A stretch of DNA of 64,000 bases from JAFASC01 sp036265935 (GCA_036265935.1 DATAOB010000011.1:1-64000), one strand, 5' to 3'; positions 46,160-55,122 are shown, numbered from the stretch's first letter. The notes: generated by a model from the letters alone, not told the origin. Program-made: numbers and translations.

Positions 46160-47830
46160 ATGCTCGTCCAGCTCGCGATCCGCAACATCGTCCTCATCAA
46201 CCACCTCAACCTCCCCTTCGGGCCGGGGCTGACGGTGCTCACCGGCGAGACCGGCGCCGGCAAGTCGATTCTGCTCGACGCGTTCGCGCTCGCGCTCGGC
46301 AGCCGCAGCGACGGATCGCTGGTGCGCGCCGGCGAGGCGCAGGGCCAGGTGACCGCCGTCTTCGATCTCCCGGCCGATCATCCGGCGCGCCGTGCGGCGG
46401 CGGCGCAGGACATCGCGATCGACGGCGATCTCATCTTGCGCCGCCTGCAATTCGCCGACGGGCGCACTCGCGCCTTCGTCAACGATGAGCCGGTCAGCCT
46501 GCAGGCGATGCGCGCCATCGCGCAGAAGATCGTGGAGATCCACGGCCAGCACGACGAGCGCGCGCTCGTCGAGCCGGCGAGCCACCGCGCGCTTGTCGAT
46601 GCCTATGGCGGCCTACGCGACGAGGGACAAGCGGTACGTGCGGCACATCGTTTGCTGCGCGCCGCGCGCGACATGTATGCGGCCGAACAGGCGCGCGTCG
46701 AGAAAGCGCGTTCGGAGGCGGATTTCTTGCGCCATGCCCATGACGAGCTCGCCAAGCTCGCGCCGAGCAACGACGAAGAGGAGTGGCTTGCCGAACGCCG
46801 CACCCTGATGATGCAGGCGGAAAAAATCGTCGCCGATCTTCGGGATGCGCAAGAGGCGATCGCCGGCGAGAGCTCGGCGGTTGCCGGCCTCGGCGGCGTG
46901 ATGCGCCGTCTCGAGCGCCGGCGCGCGCAGGCGCCCACCCTCATCGATCCCGTCGTGAAAGCGATCGACGCGACGCTCGTTGCGCTCGATGGCGCGCAAG
47001 CCGCGCTCGAGACGGCCTTGCGCGAAACAGCCTTCGAGCCGGGCGAGCTCGAGCGCGTCGAGGAGCGGCTATTTGCCTTGCGTGCAGCCGCGCGGAAACA
47101 TGGCACCAGCGTCGATCAGCTGCCGGCGCTGGCAGAGAAATTTGCCGCCGATCTTGCATCGATCGAGGCCGGCGAAGCGCGATTATCGGAGCTCAAAGCT
47201 GCGGCGGATTCGGCGAGCGAAGCGTATCACGCGGCTTGCGCCACTTTGTCCAAAGCGCGCGCTGCTTCTGCCGCGCGCCTCGACAAGGCTGTTGCCAAGG
47301 AACTGCCGCCGCTGAAATTGCAAGGCGCGAAATTCTCGACCGATCTCGCCCGCGACGAAAGCGCCGATTCCACCGACGGCTACGACCGCGTCGAATTTCG
47401 CGTGCAGACCAATCCCGGCGCGCGTCCAGGCCCGCTGATGAAGGTCGCATCCGGCGGCGAGCTCGCGCGTTTCATGCTGGCGCTGAAGGTCGTCGTCGCC
47501 GATCGCGGCTCGGCGCCGACGCTGGTTTTCGACGAAATCGACACCGGTATCGGCGGCTCGGTTGCCGATGCGATCGGTCAGCGGCTCGCGCGACTCGCAA
47601 GCGGTGTGCAGGTGCTGGCGGTCACGCATGCGCCGCAAGTCGCGGCCCGTGCGGATGCGCATTTGCGTATCGATAAGGCGCCACTCAATGGCGGCAAGAC
47701 AGTGGTGACCCGCGTCGCCGTGCTGGATCCCGACGAGCGCCGCGAAGAGATCGCGCGCATGCTCGCCGGCGCGACGATTACCGATGAGGCCCGCGCCGCC
47801 GCCGGCCGGCTGCTCGCCGAAGCGAGCTGA
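46160..47830 (+). CDS. recN: DNA repair protein RecN
   Basis: SMC-like ATPase acting in double-strand break repair. 556 aa. Walker A TGETGAGKSILLDAFALALG, coiled-coil arms (about 155-370), signature KVASGGELARFMLALK and Walker B TLVFDEIDTGIGG followed by VLAVTHAPQVAA. Followed after 9 bases by a LigD polymerase-domain gene, so two break-repair genes are adjacent. Confidence 0.96.
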   Translation: MLVQLAIRNIVLINHLNLPFGPGLTVLTGETGAGKSILLDAFALALGSRSDGSLVRAGEAQGQVTAVFDLPADHPARRAAAAQDIAIDGDLILRRLQFADGRTRAFVNDEPVSLQAMRAIAQKIVEIHGQHDERALVEPASHRALVDAYGGLRDEGQAVRAAHRLLRAARDMYAAEQARVEKARSEADFLRHAHDELAKLAPSNDEEEWLAERRTLMMQAEKIVADLRDAQEAIAGESSAVAGLGGVMRRLERRRAQAPTLIDPVVKAIDATLVALDGAQAALETALRETAFEPGELERVEERLFALRAAARKHGTSVDQLPALAEKFAADLASIEAGEARLSELKAAADSASEAYHAACATLSKARAASAARLDKAVAKELPPLKLQGAKFSTDLARDESADSTDGYDRVEFRVQTNPGARPGPLMKVASGGELARFMLALKVVVADRGSAPTLVFDEIDTGIGGSVADAIGQRLARLASGVQVLAVTHAPQVAARADAHLRIDKAPLNGGKTVVTRVAVLDPDERREEIARMLAGATITDEARAAAGRLLAEAS

Positions 47831-47839
47831 GGCCCGCCG

Positions 47840-48721
47840 ATGGCTGCACGCGACGAAATCGAAATCGCCGGCGTGCGGCTGACAAGCCCGGACAAAGTGC
47901 TCTATCCCGAGCAGGGCATCACCAAGCGCGACCTCGCAAATTACATGGTGGCGGTCGGCGACTGGATGCTGCCGCACGTCGCGAAACGGCCGATCACGCT
48001 GGTGCGCTGTCCGACCGGGCGGCAAAAGAAATGCTTTTACCAGCGCCATGCCGGCTCCGGCGTACCGAAGGAGCTCGGCGAGATCGCCGTGCCCGGGTTC
48101 GAAGAGCCCTATCTTTTCGTGCGCGACGTGCGCGGGCTGATCGCGCTTGTGCAGATGGGCGTGCTCGAAATCCATCCCTGGGGCGCAACGAACGACCGGC
48201 CCGATCGTCCCGACCGGATGATTTTCGATCTCGATCCGGGCGAGGGACTCGCCTTTGCCGATGTCGTTGCGGCGGCGCGCGAGGTGCGCGCGATGCTCGA
48301 CTCGATCAAGCTCACGAGCTTTTTGAAGACGACCGGCGGCAAGGGCTTGCATCTCGTTGTGCCAATCGCCCGCCGCTACGATTGGCAAGAGGTGAAGGCT
48401 TTCGCGCGGCGTGCAGCCGACCGGCTCGCGAAAGAGAAACCCGAGCGCTATCTCATCCGCATGTCGAAGGCGGAGCGGCGCGGACGCATCCTCATCGACT
48501 ATTTACGCAACGATCCGACCTCGACAGCGATTGCGCCCTATTCGACGCGCTCGCGTGAAGGCGCGCCGGTGGCGACGCCACTCGCCTGGGAAGAACTCAA
48601 CGAGAAGCTCGATCCCAAGGCTTTTAACGAGAAAACGGTGCCCGGGCGCGTGAAGACGCTCAAAAGCGATCCGTGGAAGGACATCGGCGCGGTGAAGCAG
48701 ACGTTGCCGAGCAAAGTTTAA
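47840..48721 (+). CDS. Stand-alone LigD-type polymerase/primase domain protein
   Basis: 293 aa matching only the polymerase (AEP primase) domain of the NHEJ ligase LigD. KVLYPEQGITKRDLANYM and RPITLVRCPTG open it; metal-binding D130 and D132 in IFDLDPGEG; TTGGKGLHLVVPI and ILIDYLRNDPTSTAIAPYS follow. No ligase or nuclease domain and no ku gene is nearby. Such free PolDoms fill gaps or extend ends in NHEJ with Ku and a separate ligase. In relatives ligA often follows recN (from memory); here this gene takes that place. Confidence 0.9.
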   Translation: MAARDEIEIAGVRLTSPDKVLYPEQGITKRDLANYMVAVGDWMLPHVAKRPITLVRCPTGRQKKCFYQRHAGSGVPKELGEIAVPGFEEPYLFVRDVRGLIALVQMGVLEIHPWGATNDRPDRPDRMIFDLDPGEGLAFADVVAAAREVRAMLDSIKLTSFLKTTGGKGLHLVVPIARRYDWQEVKAFARRAADRLAKEKPERYLIRMSKAERRGRILIDYLRNDPTSTAIAPYSTRSREGAPVATPLAWEELNEKLDPKAFNEKTVPGRVKTLKSDPWKDIGAVKQTLPSKV

Positions 48722-48734
48722 ACGACGACGCGCC

Positions 48735-49274
48735 TTAATTGTTTTCCTCGGCAATCTCCGCAAACGGATCGCTCGCCACCACAATCCGGCCGCCCTCCAC
48801 ATCAACGACCGGCACCAGCGCGCGCGTGAATGCGAGCATCGCCGTCGTCTGATCCGCCGCATCCGTCGAAGGCGCGATTTCCAGGATATCGCCCGCACCG
48901 AAATTGTGCACGGCGACCACACTGCCGAAGACGCGGCCATGATCGTCCTCGACGCGCGAGCCGATCAGGTCGGCGTGGTAGAACTCTCCTTCATCGGGTG
49001 CCGGCAGCGCATCGCGGGATACGAATAATTCCGTGCCGTTCAAAGCTTCCGCCGCATTGCGATCTGAAATCCCGTTGACGCGCGCGACCAACAAGTCCTT
49101 GCCGATCGGCCGCAGCGCTTCAATCATAAAATGCCGCGTGCCGCTCTCGTCTTGCAGCGGACCGTATATCCCGATCGCAGCGGGATTGGCGGTGAAAGAT
49201 TTCAGCCGCACCTCGCCGCGAATGCCATGCGCGGCGCCAAAGGCGCCGACCAAAATTTTTGAGCTGCCGGTCAC
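48735..49274 (-). CDS. rimM: Ribosome maturation factor RimM
   Basis: 179 aa 30S assembly factor. N-terminal RimM barrel with LVGAFGAAHGIRGEVRLKSF, then a PRC-barrel domain (about 100-170) with EGEFYHADLIGSRVED and VPVVDVEGGRIVV. GTG start. Usually encoded as rpsP-rimM-trmD; here it stands next to DUF1178 and grxC without rpsP or trmD. Confidence 0.94.
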   Translation of the reverse strand: MTGSSKILVGAFGAAHGIRGEVRLKSFTANPAAIGIYGPLQDESGTRHFMIEALRPIGKDLLVARVNGISDRNAAEALNGTELFVSRDALPAPDEGEFYHADLIGSRVEDDHGRVFGSVVAVHNFGAGDILEIAPSTDAADQTTAMLAFTRALVPVVDVEGGRIVVASDPFAEIAEENN

Positions 49275-49286
49275 CGCTGCGCGCAG

Positions 49287-49775
49287 CTAATTGCGCTCGT
49301 CCGGTAATGTCGGGATCGGGAGTACGCCGATGCCCTCGTCGATGAGCGCCCTTGCCTCTTCCGCGGTCGCCTGGCCGCGGATCGGCTGCTCCGGCGTGTC
49401 GCTGTCGTGGATACGGCGCGCCTCTTCCGGAAAACGCGAGCCGACGTCGACCGTCGTCTCCATGATTTTCGTGTGCAATTCGCGCATCATGCTGCGCAAC
49501 GCCGCGTGCTTCTCGTCAATAAGCGCGACCGGGCGCTTTTCCTCCGCCAGCTTCGGCGCTTCGTCTTGAGCGGGCGTCTCCGGCGACGGCAATGCCGGCC
49601 GGGCGAGGTCCGTGCGCGCCACGCGCGGCGACATGATCGCCTTCGTCACATGCACGGAGTCGCAAAACGGACAGACAACCAATCCGCGCTCGGATTGCTG
49701 ATCGAAGGCGACGCTGTTTGCAAACCAGCTGTCGAATTCGTGCGCGTTGTCGCAGATGAGCGAATAGACGATCAT
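49287..49775 (-). CDS. DUF1178-family protein
   Basis: 162 aa. MIVYSLICDNAHEFDSWFAN and a zinc-ribbon-like VVCPFCDS pair define DUF1178, a conserved alpha- and betaproteobacterial family of unknown function. Cysteine 8 plus the CPFC pair could form a metal site. It lies between rimM (12-base gap) and grxC (9-base gap), in the same direction, suggesting co-transcription. Confidence 0.9.
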   Translation of the reverse strand: MIVYSLICDNAHEFDSWFANSVAFDQQSERGLVVCPFCDSVHVTKAIMSPRVARTDLARPALPSPETPAQDEAPKLAEEKRPVALIDEKHAALRSMMRELHTKIMETTVDVGSRFPEEARRIHDSDTPEQPIRGQATAEEARALIDEGIGVLPIPTLPDERN

Positions 49776-49784
49776 CTCGACCGC

Positions 49785-50042
49785 TTATGCCGCGAGCAAT
49801 TCATCGAGCTTTCCGTCCGCATCGAGATCATAGAGATCGTCGCAACCGCCGATATGTTTGTCGCCGATGAAAATCTGCGGAACCGTCGAGCGCCCGCCGG
49901 CCCGCGCCGCCATCTTCACCTGGCGGGCGCGATCGCCGTCGACGGAGATTTCATCAAACGCTGCGCCCTTCTTTTTCAGAAGGTCCTTGGCGGCATGACA
50001 ATAGGGGCAGGTGCTTTTCGTATAGATCGTAACTTTTAGCAT
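49785..50042 (-). CDS. grxC: Glutaredoxin 3 (dithiol)
   Basis: 85 aa cytoplasmic glutathione-dependent thiol reductase. Active site C12-P-Y-C15 in STCPYCHAAK; the glutathione-binding STVPQIFIGDKHIGGCDDL block is intact. Between DUF1178 and the broken comF in a grxC/comF order known from Rhizobiales. Confidence 0.95.
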   Translation of the reverse strand: MLKVTIYTKSTCPYCHAAKDLLKKKGAAFDEISVDGDRARQVKMAARAGGRSTVPQIFIGDKHIGGCDDLYDLDADGKLDELLAA

Positions 50043-50078
50043 GACCCGATTCCGGCACTCGCGGTCTATATCGGGTCG

Positions 50079-50874
50079 TCATGCGCTTGTCACAACCCTT
50101 GCGAAGACGAGAACGTCGACGTTCTTGGCGCCGCCGCGCAGCAGCGCGCGCGACGCGGCATTAGCAGTCGCGCCGGAGGTAAGCACGTCATCGACGAGTA
50201 CGATTCGCGTGCCGTAAATCCGCGGCTTCGCCTCCTCGGGCACGCGGAAAGCGCCCTGGACATTGCCGGCGCGCTGAGGCCAGCTTAGCCCCACTTGCGG
50301 CGGGGTTTGCTTCACCCTGACCAGCGCCTGCGTATCGACCGGAACGGCGCATGCCTGCGAGACGCAGCGCGCCAGCGCCGCAGCCTGATTGAAGCGGCGC
50401 GAGATCAGCCGGAAGCCGGTGGAGCGGCACCGGCACGATCAGGTCGGCCTCCTCGAGGATTTCAGCCCCGGCGCGCGCCATCCGCGCTCCCATGGGGCCG
50501 GCAAGTTCGAGGCGATCAATGTATTTGAGGTGATGGACGAGCCGGCGCGCCGGCCCATCGTCATAGCGCGCGACGGCGCGGGCTCGGCCGAACACCGGCA
50601 GATCGGCCATCGCCTCGGGCGAGATCAGCCCTGGGCTGCGCATATCCTGGGCGAAGGGCGTTCCGAGCCGCTCGCAATAGGGCCGCTCGATGAAGCGCAT
50701 CTCGCCCCAGCAGGCAGGGCAGAGCGCGTGATGGGCAGCCGTGGCCTTGCGGCAGGCGAGGCAGGCAGGCGGGTAGACGATGTCGAGCGCGCGGCTGTCG
50801 GTCGCGCGAAGCGCGGCGACAATCCGTGCCGCGTCGGGCCGACTGCGGAAGGTTTCGAGCAAGCTCAGGGCCAT
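50079..50874 (-). pseudogene. comF: ComF-family phosphoribosyltransferase gene with one frameshift
   Basis: MALSLLETFRSRPDAARIVA opens the frame, followed by the zinc-ribbon pairs CLACRKA and CPACWGEM. At CACCGGCTTCCGG (near 50411-50430) the frame is lost after VPVPLHR; in the next frame FRLISRRFNQAAALARCVSQ and QTPPQVGLSWPQRAGNVQGA lead to the PRPP-binding RIVLVDDVLTSGATANAA and a stop at 50079. One extra C explains it. Without the second half the PRTase core is lost. ComF acts in DNA uptake/competence and is dispensable. A sequencing error in the C/G run is the alternative. Confidence 0.82.
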
Positions 50875-50915
50875 CGGCTTTTGACGCTAACGGCCCCGCT
50901 TCTTAAGTAAAGGGC

Positions 50916-51797
50916 TTGACCGCGCCCCCTTCGCTTTTTGATCGAGCGCTGATCCGCCGCCGGCTGGCGCGCGCCTCCGCCGCGCCCGCACATTTCCTTC
51001 TCGACCGCGTCGCCGCGGATTTCGCCGAGCGCCTGTCGCTTGTGTCGCGCCCGTTCCCGCGGGCGCTCGATCTGGGCACGCCCGGGCCGCAGATCGCCGC
51101 GGTGCTTGGGCGTGACCCGGAGCGGCTGGTGATTCACGTCGGGCCGCTTTTCGACAAAACCGCCCGGGGTTTCTCTGCCGTTGCGGACGAAGAGGCGCTG
51201 CCCTTCGCCCCCGAAAGCTTCGACCTCGTCGCCTCGGCGCTATCGCTGCAATGGACCAACGATTTGCCCGGCGTGCTCGTGCAAATCCGCCGCACGCTGG
51301 CACCCGACGGGCTATTTCTTGCCGCGATGGTCGGCGGACAGAGCCTCACCGAACTGCGCACGGCACTCACCGCCGCCGAGGCGGAACTCACCGGCGGCGC
51401 CAGCCCCCGCGTCGCGCCGTTTGCCGATGTCCGCGATCTCGGGCAGCTCCTGCAGCGCGCCGGTTTCGCCCTGCCCGTGACCGATATCGAGCCGATCATC
51501 GTGCGTTATGCGTCGATGCTTGCGCTCATGCGCGATCTGCGCGGCATGGGCGCGACGAATGCGCTGACCGAGCGCAGCCGGCTGCCGCTGCGACGCGCCG
51601 TCCTGATGCGCGCGGCACAGACTTACGCGGAGCGCTTCGCCGATGCGGACGGGCGCGTGCGCGCCACGTTCGAGATCGTCTGGCTCTCGGGCTGGGCGCC
51701 GCACGCAAGCCAGCAGAAACCGCTGGCGCCGGGCTCGGCGCGCATGCGGCTGGCGGATGCGCTGAACGCACGCGAGGAGCGATTGCCGCGCGACTAG
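50916..51797 (+). CDS. SAM-dependent methyltransferase, BioC/NDUFAF5-like
   Basis: 293 aa from the TTG at 50916. SLFDRALIRRRLARA, FLLDRVAADFAERL and FPRALDLGTPGP (degenerate motif I), then FDLVASALSLQWTNDLPGV and LAPDGLFLAAMVGGQSLTEL match the NDUFAF5 group, which hydroxylates or methylates NADH dehydrogenase subunits in mitochondria and is widespread in Alphaproteobacteria. Motif I has GTPGP rather than GxGxG, so catalysis is uncertain. It diverges from comF. Confidence 0.82.
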   Translation: MTAPPSLFDRALIRRRLARASAAPAHFLLDRVAADFAERLSLVSRPFPRALDLGTPGPQIAAVLGRDPERLVIHVGPLFDKTARGFSAVADEEALPFAPESFDLVASALSLQWTNDLPGVLVQIRRTLAPDGLFLAAMVGGQSLTELRTALTAAEAELTGGASPRVAPFADVRDLGQLLQRAGFALPVTDIEPIIVRYASMLALMRDLRGMGATNALTERSRLPLRRAVLMRAAQTYAERFADADGRVRATFEIVWLSGWAPHASQQKPLAPGSARMRLADALNAREERLPRD

Positions 51798-52087
51798 CTT
51801 TCACGCGACCAGGCGATGTCGCCCAAATCCTCGCGGAAGGCGAAGCGCTTCACGTGATCGACGACGACGGTCTGCGTCCGCGTGAGGCTTTCTTCGTCCG
51901 GCGCTTCGACATGCATGACGAGCGCCTGCGGCTCGGCCTCGAAGCGGCAAATGCGATCGTCGGCGAAAGGCACGCGGCCGCGTTCCGGTGTGAACTCCAC
52001 CGCGAATTTGTGACTCCAGTGCTTGCACACCTGCTGCAGATAGCGGCTGGCATTGCCGGTTGCGACGCGGGCGTGGGAAGCGGGCAT
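51794..52087 (-). CDS. DUF2218-family protein
   Basis: 97 aa. HARVATGNASRYLQQVCKHW, FTPERGRVPFAD and the VDHVKRFAFRE tail are the DUF2218 pattern. Members are small soluble proteins sometimes found near siderophore or metal genes; function unknown. The stop overlaps the convergent methyltransferase stop by 4 bases. Confidence 0.88.
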   Translation of the reverse strand: MPASHARVATGNASRYLQQVCKHWSHKFAVEFTPERGRVPFADDRICRFEAEPQALVMHVEAPDEESLTRTQTVVVDHVKRFAFREDLGDIAWSRES

Positions 52088-52118
52088 GCAGTTCTCTACC
52101 GCATCGCGCGGTGGTGTG

Positions 52119-52628
52119 TCATTTATCCGCTCGTCGATGCGACACGATTGCGCGTGCCGTGAACGGCATCACATACCAGAGCGCCGCGAGGAATGCAGCC
52201 ATCGCCACCGCGATCCAAAAGCTCGCCTGATCGTTGTCGAGCACCAGATGGCCGAGAATGTAGATCTCGAAGCAAAGGGCGGTGAGCAGCGGCAACATTG
52301 ACACCGCGATCATAAACGAGGCGAGCTGAATAAAAAAACGCGAAACGCTGTGCTGCTCGGCAATGCGGTGATAGGCGGCGGGCGCCATGATCAGCCCGAT
52401 CGCCGCGCCGACGAGCAGAAGCGCACAATAATGCAGGAGCTGCTGGCCCGCCGGAATCTGCGGAAAACGCTGGTTGAAGACGGCGATAAGCTGGAACCCG
52501 AATAGCGCTTGGATGCCGGGAAGAACCATGCGGGCTTCTTCGATGGCGTTTTGCGCCCGCTTGTCGAGCTCTTCCTTGTCGAGGTCGTCGCGGGATTGGT
52601 CTTCTTTGTCCTGCTGCTTGTCGCTCAT
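52119..52628 (-). CDS. Four-helix membrane protein, DUF6328-like
   Basis: 169 aa. Charged N-terminus (MSDKQQDKEDQSRDDLDKEE), then four hydrophobic segments: about 35-55 (LPGIQALFGFQLIAVF), 65-85 (LLHYCALLLVGAAIGLIMAP), 100-120 (FIQLASFMIAVSMLPLLTAL) and 135-155. It resembles DUF6328, a family of unknown function. No link to neighbours can be made beyond an 8-base gap to xerC on the same strand. Confidence 0.75.
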   Translation of the reverse strand: MSDKQQDKEDQSRDDLDKEELDKRAQNAIEEARMVLPGIQALFGFQLIAVFNQRFPQIPAGQQLLHYCALLLVGAAIGLIMAPAAYHRIAEQHSVSRFFIQLASFMIAVSMLPLLTALCFEIYILGHLVLDNDQASFWIAVAMAAFLAALWYVMPFTARAIVSHRRADK

Positions 52629-52635
52629 GTTTTTC

Positions 52636-53640
52636 TTAGCCCGCCCGCGGATGCGCCGACTTATAGGCCGCGAGCAACCGCGCCGTATCGACGGCCGTAT
52701 AGAGCTGCGTCGTCGAAAGCGACGCGTGTCCGAGAAGTTCCTGGATCGTGCGCAAATCGCCGCCGCGGCTCAACAGATGCGTCGCAAATGAATGGCGCAG
52801 CGCATGCGGCGTGGCGGAGTGAGGCAGGCCGAGCGCGCCGCGCATGCGCTCGACGGCGAGCTGGATGATCCGCGGCGATAGCGGCCCGCCGCGCGCGCCG
52901 ACGAAGAGCGGGCCTTCCGGTGTAAGCGGGAAGGGACAGAGCTCGAGATAAGCCTCGATCGCCTCCTGGACCTTGCGAATCACCGGGACCGTGCGGGTCT
53001 TGCGGCCCTTACCGAGCACGGTCACGTGATCGCGGCCTCCGACCGGCGCCTCGCCGCGCTTGAGACCGAGCGCCTCCGAGATGCGCAGGCCGGAGCCATA
53101 GAGCAGCGCCAGCACGGCGGCGTCGCGGGCGAGCACCCAGGGCGCGCGAAGCTCCCCCGCCCGGCTCTCCACCTCCCCCAGAGCACGCGCGCCATTGATC
53201 GACAGCGGCTTCGGCAGGCTGCGGGCGAGCTTCGGCGTCCGCACAGATGCAAATACGCCGAGCTTGCCCTTGCTCTGCCGCTCAAGAAAGCGGGCGAAAG
53301 AGCGGATGCCGGCAAGCGATCGCAAGAGCGAGCGGCTGCCGACCTCTTCGCCCCGGCGGCTTGCGAGAAAGGCGCGAAGGTCGGCGCCGCTTAGCTCGGC
53401 GAGCGAGGTCAGCGATGGCGGCTCGCCCATATGCTCCGTCAGGAATTGCAGGAACTGCCGGAGGTCACGGGCGTAAGCCTCGGCGGTATGCGGCGAGACG
53501 CGCCGCTCGCCGGTGAGGTGTGCAATCCAGGCATTGGCTTCGGCTGCCAGGTCCGCCGCGGCGGGAAATGCTAATCGCGGCGGGGCTTCAGCAGCGATGT
53601 CGCGGGGGTGTCGAGCCATGTCGCGAGCTTCGCCCGCCAA
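52636..53640 (-). CDS. xerC: Tyrosine recombinase XerC
   Basis: 334 aa site-specific recombinase resolving chromosome dimers at dif. SAM-like core-binding domain (about 25-120, with HTAEAYARDLRQFLQFL) and catalytic domain with R in ALLYGSGLRISEALGLK, HALRHSFATHLLSRGGDLR, LLGHASLSTTQLYT and the nucleophilic Y. All R-K-H-R-H-Y positions appear present. A second in-frame ATG seven codons in could be the true start. Confidence 0.93.
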   Translation of the reverse strand: MAGEARDMARHPRDIAAEAPPRLAFPAAADLAAEANAWIAHLTGERRVSPHTAEAYARDLRQFLQFLTEHMGEPPSLTSLAELSGADLRAFLASRRGEEVGSRSLLRSLAGIRSFARFLERQSKGKLGVFASVRTPKLARSLPKPLSINGARALGEVESRAGELRAPWVLARDAAVLALLYGSGLRISEALGLKRGEAPVGGRDHVTVLGKGRKTRTVPVIRKVQEAIEAYLELCPFPLTPEGPLFVGARGGPLSPRIIQLAVERMRGALGLPHSATPHALRHSFATHLLSRGGDLRTIQELLGHASLSTTQLYTAVDTARLLAAYKSAHPRAG

Positions 53641-53661
53641 AATGAAGGAAGCCTTGCCGGC

Positions 53662-53985
53662 TCAGCTCGCCGCTTTGATCTGCGCGACCGCCTGGGTCAT
53701 GAACTCGCTCATCGCTCGCCTGATGCGGTGCTCGGACATATCGATCCCGGCGGCATCGAAGTCGCGGCGCAATTTGCGATAGACGTCCTCCTCGCCCTGC
53801 TCCGCCACGTCGGCGGCGATGACCTCCTTGGAATAAGTCTCGGCGTCCGCGCCGCTCTTGCCGAGTTTCTCGGCCGCCCAAAGCCCCAGCATCTTGTTGC
53901 GGCGCGCTTGCGCCCTGAACCGCAGCGCTTCGTCATGCGCGAATTTTTTCTCGAAACTGTCCTCGCGCTTGTCGAACGTAGTCAT
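53662..53985 (-). CDS. F1-ATPase inhibitor subunit zeta (DUF1476)
   Basis: 107 aa from the ATG at 53985 (GGAGGAA upstream). MTTFDKREDSFEKKFAHDEA and the RNKMLGLWAAEKLG block are DUF1476, shown in Paracoccus to be the zeta subunit whose N-terminal helix blocks F1F0-ATPase rotation in the hydrolytic direction. Four-helix bundle length fits. It diverges from purC, a common Rhizobiales neighbour. Confidence 0.92.
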   Translation of the reverse strand: MTTFDKREDSFEKKFAHDEALRFRAQARRNKMLGLWAAEKLGKSGADAETYSKEVIAADVAEQGEEDVYRKLRRDFDAAGIDMSEHRIRRAMSEFMTQAVAQIKAAS

Positions 53986-54120
53986 TCCTTCCTCCGAATG
54001 GCAGCGGCTCCCGAAAGCGGCCACAAAGGGGATATACGGATCGGGCTCTCGAAGGCTAGTCCGCCGCGCCGTGCGAGAGCCTCTCTCTCCCAGCGGAACC
54101 CGGTCTAGCCCCGTTCACCA

Positions 54121-54276
54121 CCTGGTGGGCGGCTTGTGGCGGAGGTTCGGACCGGCGGGTTGTAACCCGGAAGTGAAGAGGTTACTTCCCTCGCAAGGCC
54201 GAGGTCGCAGGATGGACACCTCGCCGGACGGCTTCGGGCCGGTCGCGGGGGCATAACAGGAGCCACGGCCAGTCTC
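54121..54276. other. purC leader with two adjacent hairpins
   Basis: The zeta-purC gap is about 290 bases. Within it, CGGGTTGTAACCCG (54156-54169) folds into a small hairpin and GGAAGT (54169-54174) pairs with ACTTCC (54184-54189) right behind it. There is no T-run, and no purine, PreQ1 or glycine riboswitch core was recognised. Regulation of purC by leader structure or a repressor is possible but unproven. Confidence 0.35.
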
Positions 54277-55071
54277 ATGGATTTCCTCAAGCCCCGGTTG
54301 ATCCCGATGAATCGCCGCCGTCGCATCTACGAAGGCAAGGCCAAGGTCCTGTACGAGGGCCCCGAGCCCGGCACCTTGATCCAGCACTTCAAGGACGATG
54401 CGACCGCCTTCAACGCCAAGAAGCACGAGGTGATCGACGGCAAGGGGGTCCTGAACAACCGGATCTCGGAGTTCGTCTTCCAAAATCTCAACGACATCGG
54501 CGTCCCGACGCACTTCATCCGCCGGCTGAACATGCGCGAGCAGCTGATCCGCGAAGTCGAGATTGTGCCGCTGGAAGTGGTGGTGCGCAACGTCGCGGCG
54601 GGCTCGCTGGCAACGCGCCTCGGCATCGAAGAAGGCACGCAGCTGCCGCGCTCGATCATCGAATTCTACTACAAGAACGATGCGCTCAATGATCCGATGG
54701 TCTCGGAAGAGCACATCACCGCCTTCGGCTGGGCGAGCCCGCAGGAGATCGACGACATCATGGCGCTTGCCATCCGCGTCAACGATTTCCTCTCGGGGCT
54801 TTTCTTAGGCGTCGGCATCCGGCTCGTCGACTTCAAGATGGAATGCGGGCGGCTGTGGGAAGGCGACATGATGCGCATCGTCGTCGCCGACGAGATTTCC
54901 CCCGATTCCTGCCGGCTGTGGGACATCAAGTCGAAGGACAAGCTCGACAAGGATCGCTTCCGCCGCGACATGGGCGGGCTGGTCGAGGCCTATACGGAGG
55001 TCGCGCGCCGTCTCGGCATCATGCAGGAGAACGAGCCGCCGCGCACCGGCGGTCCGAGGCTCGTGCAGTAG
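54277..55071 (+). CDS. purC: SAICAR synthase
   Basis: Phosphoribosylaminoimidazole-succinocarboxamide synthase of de novo purine synthesis. 264 aa. RRRRIYEGKAKVLYEGPEPG, DDATAFNAKKHEV, EVVVRNVAAGSLATRLG and DEISPDSCRLWD are the family blocks. Start at 54277 (MDFLKPRLIP) or the ATG at 54307 (MNRRRRIYEGKAK), where most relatives begin; neither has a clear ribosome site at ideal spacing. Confidence 0.96.
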   Translation: MDFLKPRLIPMNRRRRIYEGKAKVLYEGPEPGTLIQHFKDDATAFNAKKHEVIDGKGVLNNRISEFVFQNLNDIGVPTHFIRRLNMREQLIREVEIVPLEVVVRNVAAGSLATRLGIEEGTQLPRSIIEFYYKNDALNDPMVSEEHITAFGWASPQEIDDIMALAIRVNDFLSGLFLGVGIRLVDFKMECGRLWEGDMMRIVVADEISPDSCRLWDIKSKDKLDKDRFRRDMGGLVEAYTEVARRLGIMQENEPPRTGGPRLVQ

Positions 55072-55093
55072 GCGCAGTTTCTGTGCATTTTCG

Positions 55094-55122
55094 AAAAACC
55101 CGCCTTGAGAGGCGGGTTTTTT
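55094..55122 (+). terminator. Rho-independent terminator after purC
   Basis: AAAAACCCGCC (55094-55104), a six-base loop, then GGCGGGTTTTT (55111-55121) with the T-run completed. It lies 22 bases past the purC stop, so purC is transcribed separately from purSQL even though the genes are neighbours. The A and T runs make it usable in both directions. Confidence 0.92.
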
